The position numbers and the translations under genes are program-made. A stretch of DNA of 64,000 bases, taken from NCBI GenBank assembly GCA_963756745.1, contig CAVWOU010000006.1, forward strand, positions 186,001 to 250,000, given 5' to 3'. A model generated the notes under the pieces. The model saw nothing but the letters and a program-made list of their open reading frames with translations. It ran no database searches and was not told the DNA's origin. Source of the stretch: DASPWW01 sp963756745. GTDB taxonomy: Bacteria > Actinomycetota > Thermoleophilia > Solirubrobacterales > 70-9. The first letter of the stretch is position 1; each line of letters opens with the position of its first letter. Positions 52,724-62,904 of this stretch are shown piece after piece.

Positions 52724-55194
52724 TCAGGCCCGGATCCGCTCGCCCTTCGGGTCCAGGAGCGGCTCGGCAGCAACCTCGCCCTCGACCCAGCGGCCGAAGA
52801 TCTCGACCGCGACCCGCGTTCCCGGCTCGGCCTGGTCGGGCGGCAGGTACGCGTAGGCGATCGAGCGCTCGACGGTGTAGCCGTACCCCCCGGTCGTCAC
52901 CCTCCCCCGCACCTCGCCGTCGATCCGGACCGGCTCGTTCCCGAGCGCGACCGAGCGGGGATCGTCGAGCAGCAGGCAGCACAGCCGCGCTCGCGGGCCC
53001 CGCTCCTTCGCCTCGAGCAGCGCCTCGCGGCCGATGAACCCGCCCTCCTTGTCGAGCTTGACGCAGAACCCGACCCCGCCCTCGTACGGGCGTCTCGTCC
53101 GGGGTGATGTCGGCGCCCCACACGCGGTAGCCCTTCTCCAGCCGCAGGGAGTCGATCGCCCGGTAGCCGCCGGCGACGATGCCGTGCTCCCGACCGGCCT
53201 CCCACAGCGTCCGCCACAGCCCCAGCCCGTACTCGGTCGGGCAGTACAGCTCCCACCCGAGCTCGCCGACGTAGGTGACCCGCAGCGCCCGCACGGGCAC
53301 GTTCCCGACCGTGATCTCGCGCAGCGTCATGTAGGGAAACTCCTCGTTGCCGAGGTCCTGTGGCGTCAGCGGCTGCAGCACGTCGCGGGCACGAGGTCCC
53401 CAGATCCCCGTGCACGCCCACTGTGAGGTGACGTCGTGCACCTGCACGCCGCCCTCCTGGGGCAGGTTCTTGCGGATCCACTCGCGGTCGTGATTGCCGA
53501 ACGCCGTCCCGGTGACGATCGAGAACCGGTCCTCGGCGAGCCGGGCGACGGTGAAGTCGCACTCGATGCCCCCGCGCCGGTTCAGCATCTGCGTGTAGGT
53601 GATCTCGCCGACGCCGCGGGCGACCTCGTTGTCGCATAGCCGCTCCAACGCCTCCGCCGCCCCGGGGCCGACGATCTCCATCTTCGAGAACGAGGTCTCG
53701 TCGAACACCGCAACCGCCTCCCGGGTGGCCCGATGCTCGGCTCCGATCGCGGGCGACCAGTGCTGGCCCGCCCAGCCCTCGCGGCCGCAGCGACTCGTCA
53801 CCGTCGGCGGCGTTGCTCTCGTACCAGTTGACGCGCTCCCAACCCGACTTCTCGCCGAACGCGGCGCCGTGCTCGGCGTGCCAGGCGTTCGCGGGCGAGA
53901 CGCGCAGCGGCCTTCCGGCCTCGCGCTCATGGTTCGGGTACACGATGTCGTAGTAGGTCTCGTAGGTCTCCTTGATCCGCGCGTGGGTGAAGGCCGGGGA
54001 GCGGTATTGGGCCCCGAAGCGGCGGATGTCCATGTGCCACAGGTCGAGGCTGGGCTCGCCGTCGACGATCCATTCCGCCATCACCTTCCCGATCCCGCCC
54101 GCCCCCGCGAGGCCGTGGGCACAGAACCCGCACGCGACGAAGAACCCCAGCACCTCGGTCTCCCCGAGGCAGAACTCGTTGTCGGGCGTGAACCCCTCCG
54201 GCCCGTTGATCAGCTTCGTCACCCGGATCTCGTCCATCGCGGGGACGCGCTCTCCGCGAGTTGTTGACGATCTCCTCGAACCGGTCCCACTCCTCGTCGA
54301 GCGTGCGGCCGTTGAAGTCGGCCGGGATCTCGTCGAGCCCGCTCGACCCCGTTCGGGAGGAACGCGGGGGCGCTCTCGCTGCTCGTACCCGCCCATCACC
54401 AGGCCGCCGGCGTCCTCGCGGAAGTAGATCAACAGGTCCGGGTCGCGCAACGTCGGCAGGCGCTCCCCGTCGCGGTCGCGGAACGGCTGTGTCACCAGAT
54501 ACTCGTGCGACATCGGGATCACGGGCACGCGGACACCCGCCATCCGACCGATCTCGGCGCCGTACATCCCTCCCGCGTTCACGACCAGCTCCGTCTCGAT
54601 GTCGCCGCGCTCCGTGCGCACCCCCCGCACCCGACCGTCCTCGACCTCGATCCCGGTCACCCGGGCCGAAGTGAAGATCTGGCACCCGCCCCCCCGCGCC
54701 CCGTCGGCGAGCGCGTAGGTGAGCTGCGCGGGGTCGAGGTAGCCGTCGGTCGGAAGCCACGCTGCGCCGAGAACACCGTCCGTCGACATCAGCGGAAAGC
54801 GCTCCTTCGCCGCCTCTGCGGAGATCAGCTCCAGCGGGAGGCCGAAGGTCTTCGCCCACCCCGCCTGGCGGCGGAGCTCCTCCATCCGCTCTTCGCTCGA
54901 CGCGAGCCGGATCCCTCCGCACTCGACCCACCCGGGATCGAACTCGGACTCCTCCCCCAACTTCCGGTACAGCTCGACCGAGTACATCATCATCTTCGTC
55001 AGCGACACCGACCCCCGCAGCTGGCCGACCAGGCCAGCGGAGTGGAAGGTCGAGCCCGATGTGAGCTGGTTGCGGTCGAGGAGGACGACGTCGTCCCACC
55101 CGAGCTCGGCGAGGTGGTACGCGATCGAGGTTCCGCCGACGCCGCCGCCGATCACCACGCAGCGGGCCGAGCCTGGCAGCTCAGCTCGCGGCAC
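52724..55194 (-). CDS. Dimethylglycine/sarcosine dehydrogenase-like FAD-GcvT protein (several frameshifts)
   Basis: Oxidative demethylase of N-methyl amines passing the C1 unit to folate. The N-terminal DAO domain has VVIGGGVGGTSIAYHLAELG and STFHSAGLVGQLRGS, whose histidine is the usual covalent FAD site. The middle and C-terminal parts are FAO_M and GcvT-like: NWYESNAADGDE, VFDETSFSKMEIVGPGAAEA, TYVGELGWELYCPTEYG, and RGRVTTGGYGYTVERSIAYA near the stop at 52724. Breaks lie near 54,350, 54,258, 53,785 and 53,090 (the last an extra C in CCC). The repaired length is about 823 residues, normal for the family. It overlaps the kinase gene by 14 nt. Confidence 0.82.
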
Positions 55195-56097
55195 GTGACT
55201 CCTCGAGCGCCCGCTCGAAGGCCGGAGCGGCGGCGGTCTCGCGAAGCCGGGCGAAATGCTTATTCGCGTAGTCGACGAAGTCGAAGTCGAGCTCCGAGAT
55301 CCCCTGCTGGACGACGCCCCACATTGCCTCGCGGAAGTCCGACATGAAGCGCATCAACCGCAGGGCGGCGAGCCGGCGGGCATCGGGGGCGTCGCCGAAG
55401 TACGCCTCCAGGAATGCCGCCTGCTGGTCGTCGTCGAGCTCGTTGTTGATCGCGAAATTGGCGAGGTCGAAGTAGCGGTTACCCATCCCGGCGTACTCCC
55501 AGTCGACGATCCAGATGTGATCGCCGTCGCCGATGAAGTTCGCGGCCAGCAGGTCGTCGTGGCAGGAGACCGGGGCGTGCTCCGGGCCGGTTAAGGCGGC
55601 CTCTATCTCGGCCGCGCGCGCATGGGACTCCTCGTACTCCGGCGGAATCTGAACGCCGCGCTCGGTGGCCGTGTCGGCGTAGGTCTCGACGATGCGGAAG
55701 GAGTCGAAGTCCGTGGTCAGCTCGAGCCCCGAGTCGTGGAAGCGGCGCAGCGCTCGCGCGACGCGAGCCGCCACATCTTCCTCCCGCAGGTCCTCCGAGC
55801 TCATCTCCTCCCCGACGATGAACTCGGTGACGATGCAGGGCGGATCGTCCAGGGTCGCCGCCACGCGCGGTGCGACCCCGAGCTCCGATGGCCTTCCGAT
55901 TGGCCGCCTGCTCGGCGCCGCGGTCGATCTCGAGCAGCGAGGTGTCCTTGCCCGGGCACCCTGATCACGTACTCCTTTCCGCCGAGCGTGACGCGGAAGT
56001 TCCGGTTCGTTATCCCGCCGTCGAGCGGTGCGAGATCGCCCTCGAGCGCGCCCAGCTCAGGCACGAGCCGCTGCACTATGCGGGCCAGTTCATCCAT
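55181..56097 (-). CDS. Choline/ethanolamine kinase-like phosphotransferase (frameshifted near 55,957 and 55,886)
   Basis: Aminoglycoside-phosphotransferase-fold kinase. It starts MDELARIVQRLVPELGAL, then LDGGITNRNFRVTLGGKEYVIR, a typical ATP-binding start. The catalytic loop SCHDDLLAANFI and metal motif WIVDWEYAGMGNRYFDLANF are in a second frame, both classic for choline kinases. Breaks fall at about 55,957 (CCCGGGC) and 55,886, and removing one G at each restores a continuous protein of about 305 residues. First of six overlapping minus-strand genes (55181-47557), divergent from the permease. It may phosphorylate an amino alcohol that the locus degrades. Confidence 0.82.
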
Positions 56098-56102
56098 TGC
56101 TC

Positions 56103-56132
56103 TTGACTACTGCACCCCGGAGTAATTAGGGT
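56103..56132 (+). promoter_or_regulatory. Promoter of the APC permease gene
   Basis: TTGACT (56103-56108), an 18-nt spacer, and TAGGGT (56127-56132): the best -35/-10 pair in the window. It leaves a leader of about 70 nt with AGGAGG and a GAGGGAGAGGGAGAG purine tract before ATG 56211. Confidence 0.5.
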
Positions 56133-56210
56133 CAAGGCCGCTCATAGGAGGAACCTTCTATCGCATGGGGGGTTCAACCGCTTGGAGAGTTCGAGGGAGA
56201 GGGAGAGCAG

Positions 56211-57793
56211 ATGTCACCACCAGAGGGCATTTCGGACGTCGACCAGACCAGGCGCGACGAGGAACGGCTCGCCGAACTCGGTTACAAGCAGGAGCTGCAC
56301 CGCGGCTGGAGCGGGTTCACCAACTTCGCGATCTCGTTCACGATCATCTCGGTTCTCGCCGGGTGCTTCACCAACTTCAGCTTCGCGTGGTTGAACGGCG
56401 GTCCGGCGCTGATCGCGTTCGGATGGCCGATCCTGTGCGCCCTGATCCTGATGGTGGCCTTCTCGATGGCCGAGCTCACCTCCGCCTATCCGACCGCGGG
56501 CGGGCCCTACTGGTGGGCGAACGACCTCGGCGGTCCGGGCTGGAGCTGGATGACCGGCTGGTTCAACGTAGTCGGCACGATCGGGATCGTCGCCGGTGTC
56601 GGCTACGGCGCAGCCCTCTTCCTCAACATTACGCTGGGCCTCTACGAGCTTGACATCTTCGGGATCAACTTCGGCGATGGCAAGCACTTCCTCGGGGAGA
56701 CCTGGTTCCTGTTCGCCCTCATCCTGTCCTGTACACGCTGGTGAACATCTTCGCCGACCGGTTCCTGGCGTACATGAACAACGTCTCGGTCGGCTGGCAT
56801 CTGCTCGGCGTCGCGATCGTGATCGGGCTGCTGGTGTTCGTCCCCGACACCCACCAGAGCGCCGACTTCGTCTTCACCGACACGATCAACCTCAACGGCG
56901 CGTTTGGCGAGTCCACGACGGCGCTGGGCTTCTGGCTCCTGGTCGTCCCCGTGGGATTCATCCTCACGATGTACACCGAGACCGGATACGACGCGTCGGC
57001 GCATACGGCCGAGGAGACCCGCGGCGCCGCCATAAGCGCCGCTCAGGGCGTCTGGCGCTCGGTCTTCTACTCTGCGGTGATCGGGTGGTTCCTGCTGCTC
57101 GCGTTCCTGTTCGCGGCCACCGAGGTGAAGGAGGTCAACGACTCGGCCGGCTTCGTCGGCACGATCTTCACCAGCTCGATGGATCTGTGGGCCGCGAAGC
57201 TGGTGTTGATTATCGCGACCGTAGGGCAGCTGTTCTGCGGCGCGGCCGGGCTGACCAGCGCCTCGCGCACCTGGTACGCGTTCTCCCGCGACCGCGCGAT
57301 CCCCGGGTGGACGATCTGGCGCCGGGTGAACCGGGACAAGGTCCCGTTCAACGGGGTGATCGCGGTCTCGCTGTGCGCCCTGATCATCACGATCCCGGCG
57401 CTGTTCGGCAAGAACGACATCCCGTTCGCGTTCTTCGCGGTGACGGGGATCTGCACGGTCGGCCTGTACATCGCGTACGTGATCCCGATCTACCTGCGGA
57501 TGCGCGCCGGCGACAAGTTCACGCCCGGGCCGTGGAATCTGGGCAGCCGTTACAAGATCGTCAACGGGATCGCGGTCTTCTTCGTGATCCTGTGCGTGTA
57601 CAGCATCGCGCTCCTGCCCTACACGCCGGCCGGCCTGCCGTGGAACGACGACTTCGACGCGACGCTCGTCAACTACGTTCCGCTGGCGATCCTGATCCCG
57701 CTGATCTTCGGGGTCTGGTACCTGATCTCGGCGAAGAAGACGTACAAGGGTCCGGTACGGACGCTGGAGGAGGACGAGATAACCGCGGACTAG
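56211..57793 (+). CDS. APC-family amino acid/amine permease (frameshifted near 56,732)
   Basis: Twelve-helix secondary transporter of the amino acid-polyamine-organocation family. The N-terminal SGFTNFAISFTIISVLAGCF and GPALIAFGWPILCALILMVAFSMAEL are the TM1-TM2 signature, then YPTAGGPYWWANDLGGPGWSWMTGW. The second part continues NIFADRFLAYMNNVSVGWH, with GFILTMYTETGYDASAHTAEETR near the middle. One missing base in CATCCTGTCCTGTAC (about 56,732) splits the frame. The intact protein would be about 527 residues, matching the GABA/amino-acid/choline (ACT) branch. It is the only plus-strand gene of the central locus and a likely importer of its substrate. Confidence 0.88.
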
Positions 57794-57819
57794 CCGTCGG
57801 CGCACCGCCGCGCTCGGCT

Positions 57820-59286
57820 CTAGCGGGAGTCGAGCGCGGAGGTCGCCTCGACGAATTCGCGCCAGGCGCCGTGCTCGGCGTCGCGCCAGGCCTGGTCGCG
57901 GGTGGGGTCGACGTGGCGGGTCCAGGAGAGCTTCTCGGCCACCTCCGGTAGCGAGCCGTAGACGCCCGCGCCCACGGCGGCCAGGGCCGCGGCTCCGAGC
58001 ACGGTGGCGTCGGCCTCGCCGGCGTCCACGGAGGCGCCGATCGCGTCGGCCTGCAGCTCGAGCAACAGCGGCTCATTGATGAGCCCGCCGTCGACCCGCA
58101 AGGTGGAAACGTCGACGCTCTCGCGGACGGCCGCGACGATGTCGGCGACTCTCCAGGCGATTCCCTCGAGCGCTGCGCGCGCGACGTTGGCGCCGGTGGT
58201 GCCGCCGTGGATGCCCGAGATCACCGCTCCGGCGTTCGGGCGCCACCAGGGCGCCCCCAGGCCCGCCAGGCCCGGAAGCACCCGAGCGCCGGCCGAATCG
58301 TCGGCCTGCCGGGCCAGCTCGCCCAGGGCGGGCGGGTCCTCAGCCAGGTTCAGCTCCTTGCACAGCCACTCGAGCATCGCGCCGGCCGCGAACACGCCGC
58401 CGTCGAGCGCGTACTCGGTGCGGCCGTCGATCCGCCACGCGACCGTCGGTAGCAGCCCGCCGGCCGGCTTCGGGACCTCGTCGCCGACGTGAGCAAGCAC
58501 GAAGACGCCGGTGCCGTACGTCGCCTTGACGAGGCCCGGGGTCACGCAGCCCGCCCCAGCCAGGGCCGCCTGCTGGTCGGGCTCGCGGCTACGGAGCGGA
58601 AGCTCGGCCGGCCACGAGTCGTGGCTCATCGTTCCGAGGTCGCCGGCCGTGTCGAGCACGTCCGGGAGCACCTCGGGGGAAATGCCGAACCGCTCGCACA
58701 GCCAGGGGTCGAACCCGGGCTCGCCCAGCGTGTGCAGCTGGGTGCGCGAGGCCGTCGCCTCGTCGGTGGCGAAGCCGGCCCCGAGCCGGTCGCAGAGGTA
58801 GGAGTCGACCGTGCCCATGCGGAGGGTCCCGGCGTCGCGGGCGGCCGCCACGCCCTCGTCGTTCTCCAGCAGCCAGGCCATCTTCGCGGCCGAGAAGTAG
58901 GGATCGGACGGCAGGCCGGTGCGCGCCCTGATCTCCTCTTCGTCGTCGGTCATCCGGTCGAGGATCTCCTGCGAGCGCTTGTCCTGCCACACGACGATCG
59001 GCGACAGCGGCGCGCCGCTCTCGGCATCCCACGCGAGGATCGACTCCCCCTGGTGGTCGAGGCCGAACGCGACCACCTCTCCGGGGGCGTCGTCGAGCAC
59101 CTCGGCGATCGCCTCCACGACGACGGTGAGCACCTCCTCGCCGTCCTGCTCGACCCAGCCCGGCTTCGGGTGGCGGTTGACCTTGTCGCGCCTGGCCTCG
59201 CGGATCGGGCGCAGGTCGGTGTCGAACAGCGCCGCCTTGACGCCCGTCGTCCCCTCGTCGACGCCGAGCAGGAGAGGAGTCGCCAC
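57820..59286 (-). CDS. FGGY-family carbohydrate kinase (glycerol kinase-like)
   Basis: Actin-fold ATP kinase of 488 residues. The first phosphate loop is LGVDEGTTGVKAALFD, the sugar-binding segment SPIVVWQDKRSQEILDRM, and the second-domain ATP motifs KATYGTGVFVLAHVG and ALEGIAWRVADIVAAV with VDGGLINEPLLLELQAD. The layout is that of glycerol kinases, but the substrate residues of the glycerol type are not all evident; other three- to five-carbon polyols are possible. GTG start at 59286, 9 nt after the stop of the glutamine-synthetase-like gene, so they form an operon. No frameshift in this gene. Confidence 0.85.
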   Translation of the reverse strand: MATPLLLGVDEGTTGVKAALFDTDLRPIREARRDKVNRHPKPGWVEQDGEEVLTVVVEAIAEVLDDAPGEVVAFGLDHQGESILAWDAESGAPLSPIVVWQDKRSQEILDRMTDDEEEIRARTGLPSDPYFSAAKMAWLLENDEGVAAARDAGTLRMGTVDSYLCDRLGAGFATDEATASRTQLHTLGEPGFDPWLCERFGISPEVLPDVLDTAGDLGTMSHDSWPAELPLRSREPDQQAALAGAGCVTPGLVKATYGTGVFVLAHVGDEVPKPAGGLLPTVAWRIDGRTEYALDGGVFAAGAMLEWLCKELNLAEDPPALGELARQADDSAGARVLPGLAGLGAPWWRPNAGAVISGIHGGTTGANVARAALEGIAWRVADIVAAVRESVDVSTLRVDGGLINEPLLLELQADAIGASVDAGEADATVLGAAALAAVGAGVYGSLPEVAEKLSWTRHVDPTRDQAWRDAEHGAWREFVEATSALDSR

Positions 59287-59295
59287 GCCCCGGAC

Positions 59296-60705
59296 TCAGC
59301 CCCGCTCGAACATCCGCCGCCGCTCGTAGTCGGTGACGACCTGGTTGAACTCGTTCTGCTCGTAGCGGCCGTAGTTGAGGTAGTGCTTGTGCACCGCGTC
59401 GCCGAACGCCTGCTTGGCGAACTCGCTCCCCTCCCACAGCTCGAGCGCCTCGTACATGGTCGATGGGAAGGGCTCGGCCTCGCCGGCCGCATACGCGTTG
59501 CCCTTCAGCTCCGGGCCGGGGTCGGTCTGGTTCTCGATCCCGTCCAGGCCCGCAGCGAGCAGCGCCGCGATCCCGAGGTAGGGGTTGACGTCCGCGCCGG
59601 GGATGCGGCACTCGACGCGAGTCGATTGACCGTGACCGACGATCCGGAAGCCGCAGGTGCGATTGTCGCGACCCCACGAGATCGAGGTCGGCGCCCAGCT
59701 CTCGGCGGCGTAGCGCTTGTAGGAGTTGACCGAGGGAGCGATGAACAGCGCCAGCTCGCGCATCCGGTAGCGCATCCCGCCGAGGTAATGGCGGAAGGTG
59801 TCGGTCTCGTTCCCGTCGTCGTCGACGAACACGCTCTTGCCGTTCTCGTCGATCAGGCTCGAGTGCAGGTGACACGAGCTGCCGATGTCCTTCTCCGAGG
59901 GCTTGGCCATGAACGTAGCCGAGATCCCGTTCAGGAAGGCGATCTCCTTGACCCCGTTCTTGTAGATCGTGTGGCGGTCCGCGGTCGTGACCGCATCCGC
60001 GTACCGGGTGTTGATCTCGTGCTGCCCGTACCACGCCTCGCCCTTGGAGAACTCGATCGGAATGCCCGCGGCGTGCATCCCACGACGCATCGCGCCGACG
60101 TATTGCTCGTCCATCGTCGTGGCGAGGATGTGATAGTCGAGGATGTAGGGGATCGTCGGGGTGAGGTCCTTGTAGTCCTTCTCGTGCGCCTCGGCGTAGC
60201 TCTCCTTGTAGAGGTAGAACTCGAGCTCGGTCGCGAACTGCGCCGTGAATCCCATCTCCGCGGCGCGCTCGTACTGGGCGATCAGCACCTGGCGCGGGGA
60301 CGCGACGACCGGAGAGCCGTCATGATCGACGACGTCGGCGAGAACCAGCGCCGTGCGGTCGAGCCACGGGATCCGCCGCAGAGTCGACATGTCGGGGACG
60401 ATCCCGAAGTCGCCGTAGCCCTTCTCCCAGTTGGCCATCTCGTACCCGGGGACGGGCTCCATCTCCATGTCGAGCGCGAGCAGGTAGTTGCATCCCTCGA
60501 CCCCGTGGTCGGTGACCTCGTCGAGGAAGTACTCGCCCATGATCCGCTTGCCGAACAGCCTGCCCTGCATGTCGGTGAACGCGGTCACGATCGTGTCGAT
60601 CGTGCCGTCCTTGACCTCCTTGCGGAGCTCGTCGAGCGACAGCATCCCCGCCGTCCCGCCCGGGCCACCGGGCCTCGGAGCGCCATCTCCTACTGAACCA
60701 GCCAT
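59296..60705 (-). CDS. Glutamine synthetase-like gamma-glutamyl-amine ligase (PuuA-like)
   Basis: GS-fold ATP-dependent ligase of 469 residues. Metal- and substrate-site motifs are present: ATELEFYLYKESYAEAH, GQHEINTRYADAVTTADRH, KPSEKDIGSSCHLHSSL (the HxHxS flap) and VECRIPGADVNPYLGIAALLA. The sequence is of the type III/PuuA-like class that joins glutamate to amines such as putrescine or ethanolamine, rather than the main GlnA; the adenylylation tyrosine motif of GlnA is not seen. ATG 60705 has GGGAGG 5 nt upstream, so the longer frame to 60762 is rejected. It is divergent from the aldehyde dehydrogenase gene. Confidence 0.87.
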   Translation of the reverse strand: MAGSVGDGAPRPGGPGGTAGMLSLDELRKEVKDGTIDTIVTAFTDMQGRLFGKRIMGEYFLDEVTDHGVEGCNYLLALDMEMEPVPGYEMANWEKGYGDFGIVPDMSTLRRIPWLDRTALVLADVVDHDGSPVVASPRQVLIAQYERAAEMGFTAQFATELEFYLYKESYAEAHEKDYKDLTPTIPYILDYHILATTMDEQYVGAMRRGMHAAGIPIEFSKGEAWYGQHEINTRYADAVTTADRHTIYKNGVKEIAFLNGISATFMAKPSEKDIGSSCHLHSSLIDENGKSVFVDDDGNETDTFRHYLGGMRYRMRELALFIAPSVNSYKRYAAESWAPTSISWGRDNRTCGFRIVGHGQSTRVECRIPGADVNPYLGIAALLAAGLDGIENQTDPGPELKGNAYAAGEAEPFPSTMYEALELWEGSEFAKQAFGDAVHKHYLNYGRYEQNEFNQVVTDYERRRMFERG

Positions 60706-60791
60706 TGAACCTCCCGTCCGTCCGCTTGGACCGATCCTTACCGACGCTCGCGGCAATGTCAATTCGACGCAAGTGCGAGAGAATCGGTCGC

Positions 60792-62148
60792 GTGATCGAG
60801 GTCGTCGAGCCCGCCACGGAGGAGGTCCTGGAGGAGGTCGAGCGCGCCGGCGTCGAGGAGACCGACGCGGCGGTCGCGCGAGCGCGCGAGGCGTTCCCCG
60901 GCTGGCGGGCGATCGACCCCGGCGAGCGCTCCGCGCTTCTGCACCGCCTCGCCGACGCGCTGGAGGGCCGCACCGAACAGCTCGCCACGCTCGAGGCCCG
61001 CAACGCCGGCAAGCCGATCGCCGACGCGCGCGGCGAGATGGAGATGGTCGCCAGCTGCTTCCGCTACTACGCCGGAGCGCCGGAGCGCGTGACCGGGAAG
61101 ACGATCCCGGTCGCTGGCGGCGTCGACATGACCTTCCGCGAGCCGCTCGGCGTCGTGGGGATGATCGTGCCGTGGAACTTCCCGCTCGTGATCGCCTCGT
61201 GGAAGGTCGCCCCCGCGCTCGCGGCCGGCAACACCGTGGTGCTGAAGCCTGCCGAGCTGACCCCGCTGACGGCGCTCGAGCTGGAGCGGATCGCCGTCGA
61301 GGCGGGGCTCCCCGAGGGCGTCGTCAACGTCGTCGCGGGACCCGGGTCGGTGTGCGGGCAGCGCCTCGTAGAGCACCCCGACGTCGCCAAGATCGCGTTC
61401 ACGGGCTCGACCGAGGTCGGGCGCTCGATCGCGGCCGGCGCCGCCGAGACGATCAAGCGCGTGACCCTCGAGCTCGGGGGGAAGTCGGCCAACGTGGTGT
61501 ACGCCGACGCCGATCTCGAGGCGGCCGCAGCGTCGGCCCCGTTCGCCGTGTTCGGCAACGCGGGCCAGGACTGCTGCGCGCGCTCGCGGATCCTGGTCGA
61601 GGCGTCCGCGCTCGATCGGTTCATGGACGCGCTCGAGTCCGCGGTCGAGGACCTGCGGGTCGGCGATCCGCTCGACGACGAGACCCAGATGGGCCCGCTG
61701 ATCTCGGCCGACCAGCGGGAGAAGGTGGCCTCGTACGTGAGCGGCGACGCCCCGGTGGCGATCCGGGGGCAAGCGCCCGACGGCGCCGGCTTCTGGTTCC
61801 CGCCGACCGTGCTTGCCCCGATGTCGAACGACGACCGCGCCGCCCGCGAGGAGATCTTCGGACCGGTGGCTTGCGTGATCCCGTTCCGCGACGAGGAGCG
61901 AGGCAGTGCGAATCGCCAACGACACCGTGTACGGGCTGTCGGGCTCGGTGTGGACGCGCGACGGCGCCAAGGCGGTGCGAACCGCGCGGGCGATCGAGTC
62001 CGGGGTGATCTCGATCAACTCCAACACCTCGGTGCGCATCTCGACGCCGTTCGGCGGCTTCAAGCAGTCGGGAGTCGGCCGCGAGCTGGGCCCCGACGCA
62101 CTCGACCACTACACCGAGGTCAAGAACGTGTACTACGCGACCGAGTGA
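60792..62148 (+). CDS. Aldehyde dehydrogenase, NAD(P)-dependent (frameshifted near 61,903)
   Basis: Oxidises an aldehyde to its acid, as PuuC does for gamma-glutamyl-aminobutyraldehyde. It shows PLGVVGMIVPWNFPLVIASW, KPAELTPLTALEL, FTGSTEVGRSIA, the glutamate in TLELGGKSANVV, and the catalytic cysteine in GNAGQDCCARSRI. The C-terminal frame RIANDTVYGLSGSVWT through NTSVRISTPFGGFKQSGVGR ends at TGA 62148. Deleting a C in GAGGAGCGAGGCA (about 61,903) gives the perfect join RDEEEAVRIANDT. The start is GTG 60792 (alternative ATG 60756). The repaired length is about 451 residues. Confidence 0.88.
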
Positions 62149-62150
62149 TC

Positions 62151-62901
62151 ATGGGCCGGCTCGACGGCAAGGTATGCGTGATCACGGGGGCCGCGAGCGG
62201 AATCGGGGCGGCGACCGCGGCCCTGTTCGAGGCGGAGGGCGCGACCGTCGTCGGAGTGGACCTCGGCGAGGACTCGGTCGGATCCCTCAAGCTCGCCGCG
62301 GACGTCACCGACGAGGAGCAGGTCAAGGGCATGTACGCGCGGGCGCGGGAGGAGCTCGGCCGGATCGACGTCCTGTTCAACAACGCCGGGATCAGCCCCG
62401 AGGACGACGCCTCGGTGCTCGACACCTCGCTCGAGGCGTGGCAGCGCGTCCAGGACGTGAACCTGAAGGTCGGTGTTCCTGTGCTGCAAGCACGGGATCC
62501 CCCACCTGCTCGACGCCAGCGGTGGCTCGGTGATCAACACCGCGTCGTTCGTCGCCGTGATGGGCGCGGCCGTGTCCCAGGTCTCGTACACCGCGTCGAA
62601 GGGCGGTGTGCTCGCTATGTCGCGCGAGCTCGGAGTCGAGTTCGCGGACCGGGGCGTCCGGGTGAACGCGTTGTGCCCGGGCCCCGTCAACACCCCGCTG
62701 CTGAAGGAGCTGTTCGCGAAGGACCCCGAAAAGGCGGCGAAGCGCCTCGTCCACCTGCCGACCGGGCGCTTCGCGGAGCCCGAGGAGATCGCCCGCGGGG
62801 TGTTGTTCCTGGCGAGCGACGACTCGACCTACGTCACCGCCTCGACGTTCCTCGTCGACGGCGGCCTCTCGGCCGCCTACCTCACGCCCGGCCAGGCGTA
62901 G
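62151..62901 (+). CDS. Short-chain dehydrogenase/reductase (frameshifted near 62,475)
   Basis: Classical SDR oxidoreductase of about 250 residues. The NAD(P) motif VCVITGAASGIGAATAALFE and the NNAG motif (VLFNNAGISPEDD) are in the first frame. The catalytic Y-x3-K, VSYTASKGGVLAMSREL, and the LCPGPVNTPLLKELF and FLASDDSTYVTASTFLVDGG tail are in the second. One extra G in AAGGTCGGTG (about 62,475) separates them; without it the join reads NLKSVFLCCKHG. It starts 2 nt after the aldehyde dehydrogenase stop, so the two are co-transcribed and coupled. The substrate is presumably an alcohol or amino alcohol of the same pathway. Confidence 0.87.
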
Positions 62902-62904
62902 CGC

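Noticed and set aside
47400..56800. Programmed ribosomal frameshifting as an explanation for the many split genes
   Set aside because: The breaks fall in unrelated enzymes at different contexts, include both extra and missing bases, and lack a shared slippery site. Error or mutation is simpler.
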